Shown here piece by piece: positions 7,188 through 12,435 of a DNA stretch of 18,648 nucleotides; position 1 is the stretch's first letter; each line of letters begins with the position of its first letter. The notes beneath the pieces were generated by a model. The model did no database searches and was not told the DNA's origin. It saw only the letters and a program-made list of their open reading frames with translations. This DNA is from Sutterella sp. (GTDB taxonomy: Bacteria > Pseudomonadota > Gammaproteobacteria > Burkholderiales > Burkholderiaceae_F). Location: the NCBI GenBank assembly GCA_019418605.1, contig DYBN01000001.1, forward strand, positions 1 through 18,648. The letters run 5' to 3'. The translations under genes were made by a program, and so were the position numbers.

Positions 7188-7213
7188 CTTTTGCCGCAAG
7201 CCCCTTTCAAGGC
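7188..7213. terminator. Weak hairpin between convergent genes
   Basis: GAGGCTT and AAGCCCC around 7189-7207 can pair with one wobble. On the minus strand the T-run lies about ten bases beyond the stem, which is farther than normal. It may help end either the transporter or the response regulator transcript. Confidence 0.25.
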
Positions 7214-7246
7214 AAGAGGGCGATCAGCCGTCCTCCGGCGCGGGAC

Positions 7247-7891
7247 TCAAGGCGCCGCGCGCCCGGTCAGCTCTCTTGCGCGCGCAAGGCACGCGGCCAG
7301 CGCTTCGATGTTGTGCACGCGCAGCTTCTTGTAGATGTTGTTGCGGTGTCCCTGAACCGTGCGCTGCGCAATGCCAAGCCGCTCGGCGATGTCGCGGTTT
7401 TCCAGGCCCGCCTCCAAGAGTTCCACGATTTGCTTTTCCCGCTCGCTCATGGCGGCCAGAACGGCTGCGGCCTCGCCCCCCGTTAGTTCGCCCCGGGCCT
7501 TGATGAGGCTCAGCTCGCAGGCGCGTTCAATTGCCTCTTCAAGCCTTGCGTTGTCCACGGGCTTTTGCAGAAAGTCAAAGGCGCCGAGCCGAAAGGCGGA
7601 GACGGCCGTATCGAGGTTGCCGTGGCCCGTGAGAATCAGTATCGGCGTCGTGTTGCCGCGCGCAACGAGCTCTCGCTGCAGCTCAAGCCCGCTCATCTGC
7701 GGCATGCGCACGTCAAGCACGATGCAGCCGGGCACCAGTTTGTTGTCGTCGACCAGAAAGTCGCGCGCAAGCGCATAGGTCTTTGTCTTCCACCCCTTGC
7801 ACTCGAGCATGAAGCTTGCCGCTTCACGCACGCCCGCATCGTCGTCAACGATGCGGATGAGAACCTGCTGCTTGTCGTCTTCGGTGAGCAT
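7247..7891 (-). CDS. FixJ/NarL-type response regulator (TtrR-like)
   Basis: A 214-residue two-domain regulator. The receiver domain spans about residues 10-125, with acidic residues DDD at 16-18, phospho-acceptor D60 in CIVLDVRMP, T88 in ILTGHG and K110 in LQKPV. The C-terminal LuxR-type helix-turn-helix is about 147-205: MSEREKQIVELL, then NRDIAERLGIAQRTVQGHR. The LTGHG and FDFLQKP motifs place it in the FixJ/TtrR/TodT group. The frame is open upstream through the end of the kinase gene, but the ATG at 7891 matches the start of the receiver fold. AAGGA directly abuts the ATG, too close to be a normal ribosome-binding site, so translation may depend on the kinase gene 67 bases upstream. Together with that kinase it forms a two-component system that likely controls the flavoprotein/cytochrome genes. 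Confidence 0.92.
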   Translation of the reverse strand: MLTEDDKQQVLIRIVDDDAGVREAASFMLECKGWKTKTYALARDFLVDDNKLVPGCIVLDVRMPQMSGLELQRELVARGNTTPILILTGHGNLDTAVSAFRLGAFDFLQKPVDNARLEEAIERACELSLIKARGELTGGEAAAVLAAMSEREKQIVELLEAGLENRDIAERLGIAQRTVQGHRNNIYKKLRVHNIEALAACLARARELTGRAAP

Positions 7892-7958
7892 TCCTTGTCT
7901 CGCTTTGATTTCTGCCTTTGTTCCGCCTTTGTTCTGCTTTTGTTCCGGCCTTGTTTCC

Positions 7959-9938
7959 TTACGCCGCGGGCAGCGCCACTTCAACGTCGAGCCCCCCTTG
8001 CGCGGCCGCTCGGAAGGCAACGTGCCCGCCCGAGGCTTCGGCAATGGAGGTGCAAATCGAAATGCCAAGCCCAAGGCCCCCCGGCTTGCTGCTTTGCAAG
8101 GGCACAAGCAGCGCGCTGATGTCGGCTTCATCGAGCATTTTCCCGCTGTTGACGATGTGAATGCGCCACACCGGAGCCTCAAGCGTGCGGTCAAGCTTTG
8201 CACGGACCGCAATGCGTGCGCCCGGCATGCCGCGGCAGGCGTCTCGGGCGTTTTTCAAGAGGTTCCAAAAGAGGAGTTCAAATTCGAGAGCGTCTCCTGC
8301 GGCCACGCAGGGAGTCGGCACATCCAAATCAAGAGTCAACCCCTCTTCGCTGATTTTCAAGGCGCGGGCGAGCTTCCCAATGGTCTGCGCGAGGTCTACG
8401 CGCGTCTCCTTTCTGCTGCTGCCCTTGGCGTAGCCGCGCACCTTTTCAACGATGGCGATGGCGCGCTCGCACTGCTCGTTGATGCGCCCGGCGCTCGTGG
8501 CCAGAAGCTTTGCGTTGATCGAGGGGGCAGACAGAAGCACGCGCTGGGCTTCCGCATAGTGGCGGATGGCCGCAAGGGGCTGGGCAAGCTCGTGGGTGAT
8601 CATGCTCGACAAAAGCCCCACGATGTTGGCCTTTTGCGTGCGCTCAAGCCTTGCGTTCATCGCTTCGATCTGCTGCCTTGCAAGAGCCTTTTGCCGCGCG
8701 GCGGCCGTCAACTCCCGCGTTTTTTGCCGCACGAGCTGATCGGCGCGCAGACTGTGGGCGGCAAGGCCCGCGACCAGCACAAGCCCCGCAAAAAGGTAGG
8801 TGAGGTGGCGCTCGACCCACTGCCTGAAGCTCGTTTCCTTCAAATACGCGTAGGGCCCGGTTTTGAGCACCTTGTAGAGCGCGTCGACCGCGGTGAAGTC
8901 GGTGGCGATGCTCCAGCGCTCGGCGCCTTCCTCGTCTGACGACATCGACAAAAGGGCGCTTGCAACGGTGCGGGCAAGCTCCGGGTTGACCCCGCGCATG
9001 ACGGCAAATGTGTGGCCCGGGTACGTGCGCGTGGAAATGGCGCACCCCGTGGGGTTGTCCGTGTTTGCCTCGAGCACCCGATAGCGGCGCTGCATGTCCC
9101 CTGGCATCGCCTCATAGCCGCAGGCGTGCAAAAAGGCGACGTCGGCAAGCCCCTTATCAAGCGCCTTCATGATCTGCGGCAGATTGGGGCGCCCGGCAAA
9201 GACGGTCGAAGAGAAAAACGTCTCGGGCTCAAAGCCCGCAAAGGCGATTTCGGCCATCCCGATGCGATAGCCGTAAAAGGCCGTGGGGTAGGAAGACGAC
9301 AGGCGCTTGCCGGCAAGGTCCCCAATTGTTTGCCAGGGCGCCTCGCGCGGCACCACGAAGGCAATGCCCGCGCTGTGGTTGGGGTCCGGGGTGAGCGCGC
9401 TCGTGCGGGTGGCCAGGCTCCTTACCCCGTAGGCAATCGTGCGCCAGTAAAAGCCGGAACTCGCAACGAAAAAGTCCACCTCCGCGGCCTTGACGCGGCG
9501 CTCGAGCTCCGCGGCGCTGCACACTTCAAAGGAGACGACAGCGGGCGCGAGCGCTTTTCTCACCACCTCAAGCGTGCGGTTGATCTGATTGGCTTCGGTC
9601 ACGGTCGAATTGAATTCGATCATGGCAAGCCGAATGACGGAAGGCGTGCCCTGCTCGTTTTTCGGGGGAGGAAGGCTTTCAAGATGCACCCCGACATCGC
9701 CTTCGGGCGCCGGGCTCGGCAAAAGAGCATCAGCATCGTCGGCGGGCACGAGCCACACGAAGGCCGCAAGCGCAGCCGAGGCCGCGGCGCACACAAAAAG
9801 CGTGAGCGCCGAGAGAATTTCCGAGAGCCTGCGCCCTTCTTCGGGCTCGGGCGGGGACTCGGGCGCAGAATCCGAAGGCTCGGGCTCTGGCGGCGCTTTC
9901 AGGGGCGAAGTATCTTCGCGGGAAGTCTCGGGCGGCAT
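7959..9938 (-). CDS. Sensor histidine kinase with periplasmic PhnD-like domain (TtrS-like)
   Basis: A 659-residue membrane kinase. Residues 1-37 form a Pro/Glu/Ser-rich cytoplasmic tail. The first membrane helix is about 40-64. A periplasmic domain (about 98-365) resembles the PhnD/periplasmic binding-protein fold, with VIRLAMIEFN near 101, GDLAGKRLSSSYPTAFYGY at 206-224 and an LPQIMKALDKGLADVAFL helix at 253-270. The second helix is about 379-396, followed by a coiled coil (400-437). The HisKA box has H449 in MITHELAQPLAAIRHY, N563 is in LLKNARDA, and the G2 box GGLGLGIS is at 620-627. The G1 box is degenerate: NSGKM at 597-601 instead of DxGxG. TtrS, the tetrathionate sensor, has this layout. 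No Shine-Dalgarno is seen before the ATG at 9938; the cytochrome gene ends 69 bases upstream, so the two are probably co-transcribed. The ligand is unknown, plausibly the acceptor reduced by the flavoprotein. Confidence 0.9.
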   Translation of the reverse strand: MPPETSREDTSPLKAPPEPEPSDSAPESPPEPEEGRRLSEILSALTLFVCAAASAALAAFVWLVPADDADALLPSPAPEGDVGVHLESLPPPKNEQGTPSVIRLAMIEFNSTVTEANQINRTLEVVRKALAPAVVSFEVCSAAELERRVKAAEVDFFVASSGFYWRTIAYGVRSLATRTSALTPDPNHSAGIAFVVPREAPWQTIGDLAGKRLSSSYPTAFYGYRIGMAEIAFAGFEPETFFSSTVFAGRPNLPQIMKALDKGLADVAFLHACGYEAMPGDMQRRYRVLEANTDNPTGCAISTRTYPGHTFAVMRGVNPELARTVASALLSMSSDEEGAERWSIATDFTAVDALYKVLKTGPYAYLKETSFRQWVERHLTYLFAGLVLVAGLAAHSLRADQLVRQKTRELTAAARQKALARQQIEAMNARLERTQKANIVGLLSSMITHELAQPLAAIRHYAEAQRVLLSAPSINAKLLATSAGRINEQCERAIAIVEKVRGYAKGSSRKETRVDLAQTIGKLARALKISEEGLTLDLDVPTPCVAAGDALEFELLFWNLLKNARDACRGMPGARIAVRAKLDRTLEAPVWRIHIVNSGKMLDEADISALLVPLQSSKPGGLGLGISICTSIAEASGGHVAFRAAAQGGLDVEVALPAA

Positions 9939-10007
9939 GCGCGTGCCGGCGCCCGGGGTTTAAGAAAGCAGGGCGCCGCAACCTGTGTTAAAGAGAACGT
10001 CAATCCT

Positions 10008-10373
10008 TTAATTGTGGCACTTCGAGCAGGGCTCGAACGTGTAGTTGTGGTGGCACTGATAGCACACCTCGACGTTGGCCTTGGCGTCCTTGTAGCCCTT
10101 GGCGGGCGGCATCGGGTGCACCTGGTGGCAGACCGTGCACTCGGGGAAGTCGGCCGCGTCCTTGGAGTCGTGCGGAACGAAGCGGTGCGGGTTGACGGTG
10201 CCGCCGTCGACTTTAAAGCGTACGTCGGCGCCCGCGAGCTTCTCTAGCGGCCCGTGGCAGGCAAGGCAGGCATCCTTTTGACCGGCTGCGGGGGCGCTGC
10301 CGGCCTCCTGCGCTGCGGCGGCGCCGCAGACGAGGGGAAGAAGCGAGGCAAGAATAAGGCGCGTGGCGAACAT
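10008..10373 (-). CDS. Small periplasmic tetraheme c-type cytochrome
   Basis: A 121-residue exported protein with four CxxCH haem-binding motifs: CLACH near 36-40, CTVCH near 80-84, CYQCH near 107-111 and CSKCH at 116-120, ending one residue later. A signal peptide (about 1-22, ending AAAQ) sends it to the periplasm. Extra histidines (for example in the HRFVPHD and VHPMPP segments) could be distal haem ligands. Size and haem number match the small tetraheme cytochromes that pass electrons from a quinol-oxidising NapC/CymA-type protein to soluble flavoprotein reductases. The protein resembles the cytochrome domain of flavocytochrome c, encoded separately here. The ATG at 10373 has only a weak GAGAGA upstream. 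The flavoprotein gene lies 190 bases upstream with hairpins between; the sensor kinase follows 69 bases downstream. Confidence 0.9.
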   Translation of the reverse strand: MFATRLILASLLPLVCGAAAAQEAGSAPAAGQKDACLACHGPLEKLAGADVRFKVDGGTVNPHRFVPHDSKDAADFPECTVCHQVHPMPPAKGYKDAKANVEVCYQCHHNYTFEPCSKCHN

Positions 10374-10413
10374 GGAGCTGTCTCTCGAATTTGGGGTGAA
10401 GTATTGGGGGTGG

Positions 10414-10484
10414 AAAAAATCGCCGGCCCCTTTTTGGGGGAGACTCCTGGGGAGGCTCCCGGGGGAGCTCCCCCGGGGGCCGGC
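10414..10484 (-). terminator. Large GC-rich terminator-like structure between flavoprotein and cytochrome genes
   Basis: On the minus strand GCCGGCCCC (plus 10476-10484) pairs perfectly with GGGGCCGGC (plus 10422-10430), followed by GATTTTTT (plus 10414-10419 are six A). The enclosed segment includes a perfect 20-bp palindrome at 10458-10477 that forms its own hairpin. If it terminates only partly, the cytochrome and the kinase downstream would be made in smaller amount than the flavoprotein. Confidence 0.55.
10458..10477. repeat. Perfect 20-bp GC-rich palindrome
   Basis: CCCGGGGGAGCTCCCCCGGG is identical to its reverse complement, and the symmetry continues outward for four more pairs if one G-T wobble is allowed. 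It lies inside the terminator-like structure between the flavoprotein and cytochrome genes and is more likely RNA structure than an operator. Confidence 0.7.
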
Positions 10485-10520
10485 TTTGAAACCATCTTGG
10501 AGAGTGATGGATCGGGGATA

Positions 10521-10565
10521 TTTTTGAGAAACGTCTCAAAAAGCCTGTTGCAAGGGGGCCTTTTT
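10521..10565 (-). terminator. Hairpins immediately after the flavoprotein stop codon
   Basis: Minus strand: GGCC with preceding A-tract (plus 10557-10565, overlapping the stop codon) pairs with GGCTTTTT (plus 10538-10545) with one bulged base, giving a short terminator with T5. The same T-run is one arm of a perfect 9-bp inverted repeat, TTTTTGAGA/TCTCAAAAA, at 10521-10529 and 10534-10542. The two hairpins are mutually exclusive. Confidence 0.45.
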
Positions 10566-12144
10566 AAGACTTCGCGGCGTGCTCGCCCGCAAAGCGCCCC
10601 GGCATGATGGCGCGCGGCATGCCGTTGCCGACGTAGAGGCCGCCCGCGGTTTCGCCGGCTGCGTAGAGCCCCTCGATGGGCTTGCCCATGATGTCGAGCA
10701 CCTGTGCGTTTTCGTTGATGCGCAGGCCCCCCGTGAGGTTGTGCACAAAGAGCACGACCTGCACGGCGTGAAACGGTCCCTGCGCAATCGGGCGCAGCAT
10801 GTCGGCGGGCTTTTCAAAGTCTTCGTCCTTGCCCGCCTTGCAGAAGTCGTTAAAGCGCGCGACGGTCTTTGTGAGTTCCGGCGCGCCGAGCTTGTCGGCC
10901 AACTCTTCGATCGTGGCTGCGTCAAAGGCAAAGCCCTTCTCGCACGTCGGATAGGTCGTATCCCAGTGGTTTTTCTTGGCCGCCGCGTCGTCAAAGATGC
11001 ACCAAATCTTCTTTTCGGGCTGCACCAGGGCCATGTCGTAGAAGTTGTAGCCGCCAAGGTCGGACTTGTCTTCTTCACGCACAAAGCGCACGCCCTCTTT
11101 GTTGACGAAGATGACGTCGGCCCAGCGCGGGCCCTTGACGCCAATGCCGGGGCAGCCGTACTTCGAGCCCTTCGGGAACCCGTAGCGGTTGGTGCCGAAC
11201 ATCCGGCGCAGGTGCGCGGTGTCTTCGCCCCGGTCGCCAAGGTACATGCCGCCCGCCTTGAGGCCCGCGAGAATGGCCGAGCCGTCGGGCGCGAAGAACG
11301 GATACCCCGTGGCGGGCATGTCGGGCGTAAAGCGCGGATCGGTGATCACGCGCAGCTCGGGATTGGCCTTCCAGCCGCCGCCCGCGAGCACGACGCCCTT
11401 TTTGGCGCGGATGTTGATCACGCCCGAGGCGGTCTCAACGCGCGCGCCGATGACGCGGCCCTTGTCGTCTTTGTAGACGTCGGTGACCTTGTGCTCAAGG
11501 AGAATCTTTCCGCCCTTGCCCTCAAAGTAGTTCTTAAAGGGCACCATGATGCCGCGTCCCGTGCGAAAACCGCCTTTTAACTGCCGCGCGCCGTTGCCGT
11601 CGCCGCGATCGGGCGAGTAGATGTGCAGGTACGACTCCTTGTGCTGGCTGTCGTACTTGCCCGCCTTGGTCGAGGTGTTGAGAAACTTCACGCCGTGCTC
11701 TTCGAGCCAGACCTGCGTCGGGCCGCACATGCGGCTGTAGCGGGCCACGAGCTTGGGGTCGTTTTTGCGGTACTCGATGTTCTTCGGGTTGGTGAGATGC
11801 GCGTAGAGCGCCTCGGGCGAGTCCTTTTCGCCGTTTTCCTGCTGAAAGCGCGTGCCGCCGCGCAGGGCGATGATGCCGCCGTTGATGATGGCCGCGCCCC
11901 CGTAGTTGGCGCCCTTTTCGCAGACGAGAACCTGCGCTCCGAGATCAATGGCCGTGATGGCAGCGCTCATGCCGGCAATGCCCGAGCCCGCCACGAGCAC
12001 GTCGGTGGTCATGTCCCACTTGGCGGGGGCCTTGAGCTCGGCTGCGCCGCTTGCGGCGGCAAAGCCGCTCAAACCGGCGCCTGCCGCAGCCGCGGTCATC
12101 GCCTGAAGAAAACTTCTGCGGGAAGTGTTCGTCGTTGTACGCAT
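10564..12144 (-). CDS. Tat-exported FAD-dependent flavoprotein reductase (fumarate reductase/UrdA superfamily)
   Basis: A 526-residue periplasmic flavoenzyme. The N-terminus has a twin-arginine signal (SRRSFLQAM, R9-R10) followed by an Ala/Gly-rich stretch to about residue 35. The FAD fold begins with DVLVAGSGIAGMSAA (GxGxxG at 53-58) and closes with GLYAAGETAGG at 492-502. The middle (about 270-430) is the capping domain. Of the residues used by soluble fumarate reductases, one histidine is recognisable (H468 in VHNLTGG) and R511 may stand in for the C-terminal substrate arginine. The segment that normally reads TTRD is EEDKSD (357-362), so the catalytic arginine is missing there. There is no FMN-binding or haem domain; the next gene supplies a tetraheme cytochrome. 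AAGGAGA lies 9 bases before the ATG. The acceptor is not predictable; a non-fumarate enoate or other organic acceptor is likeliest, though a dehydrogenase role is possible. Confidence 0.88.
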   Translation of the reverse strand: MRTTTNTSRRSFLQAMTAAAAGAGLSGFAAASGAAELKAPAKWDMTTDVLVAGSGIAGMSAAITAIDLGAQVLVCEKGANYGGAAIINGGIIALRGGTRFQQENGEKDSPEALYAHLTNPKNIEYRKNDPKLVARYSRMCGPTQVWLEEHGVKFLNTSTKAGKYDSQHKESYLHIYSPDRGDGNGARQLKGGFRTGRGIMVPFKNYFEGKGGKILLEHKVTDVYKDDKGRVIGARVETASGVINIRAKKGVVLAGGGWKANPELRVITDPRFTPDMPATGYPFFAPDGSAILAGLKAGGMYLGDRGEDTAHLRRMFGTNRYGFPKGSKYGCPGIGVKGPRWADVIFVNKEGVRFVREEDKSDLGGYNFYDMALVQPEKKIWCIFDDAAAKKNHWDTTYPTCEKGFAFDAATIEELADKLGAPELTKTVARFNDFCKAGKDEDFEKPADMLRPIAQGPFHAVQVVLFVHNLTGGLRINENAQVLDIMGKPIEGLYAAGETAGGLYVGNGMPRAIMPGRFAGEHAAKS

Positions 12145-12153
12145 CGCTTGTCT

Positions 12154-12159
12154 CTCCTT
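12154..12159 (-). promoter_or_regulatory. Strong ribosome-binding site of the flavoprotein gene
   Basis: AAGGAG on the minus strand lies 9 bases before the ATG at 12144. It is the best Shine-Dalgarno in the four-gene block and contrasts with the weak or absent sites of the cytochrome, kinase and regulator genes downstream. Confidence 0.75.
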
Positions 12160-12242
12160 GCCGTGAATTCAAAGCGCGCCCGCCTTTGATTTGCCAGGGG
12201 CCGCCCGCACGGCGTTTGGTGTTTTCGATGACGTCCAACGGT

Positions 12243-12279
12243 AAAGATCGAGATACTCGAGTATCTGAAGAAAGATCAA
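12243..12279 (-). promoter_or_regulatory. Perfect 16-bp palindrome over a candidate promoter of the flavoprotein gene
   Basis: AGATACTCGAGTATCT (12251-12266) is a perfect palindrome. It is flanked by a direct repeat AAAGATC at 12243-12249 and 12271-12277. On the minus strand TTGATC (plus 12274-12279) and GTATCT (plus 12251-12256) form a possible -35/-10 pair with 17-base spacing, 4 of 6 matches each, so the palindrome would cover the spacer and -10. This is a plausible operator for the linked response regulator or another dimeric regulator. Confidence 0.55.
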
Positions 12280-12326
12280 ATCTTGTGCAAAGAATCAAAC
12301 AAAGAGCGCCCGTGCAGGAAAGCATG

Positions 12327-12398
12327 AAAAAAGCGCCGCCCGCTTTTTCCAAGAGGCCTTCCTTTCGGAAAGTGAGTTTCTTGGAAGGCGGACGGCGC
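12327..12398 (-). terminator. Strong terminator of the acyl-CoA synthetase gene
   Basis: Minus strand: GCGCCGTCCGC (plus 12388-12398) pairs with GCGGGCGGCGC (plus 12333-12343) with one wobble. Inside, TTCCAAGA pairs with TCTTGGAA, and a small GAAA-loop hairpin caps the structure. TTTTTT follows (plus 12327-12332). It separates the synthetase transcript from the flavoprotein promoter. Confidence 0.85.
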
Positions 12399-12435
12399 GG
12401 GCGTCTTTTGGGGGTTCGCCCCCTTTGCCCTGTGT

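Noticed and set aside
9012..10247. 411-codon plus-strand frame opposite the kinase and cytochrome genes
   Set aside because: It spans two real minus-strand genes and their spacer, with low-complexity translation and no recognisable domain.
10579..11580. 333-codon plus-strand frame opposite the flavoprotein
   Set aside because: Shadow of a well-supported flavoprotein with intact FAD motifs on the other strand.
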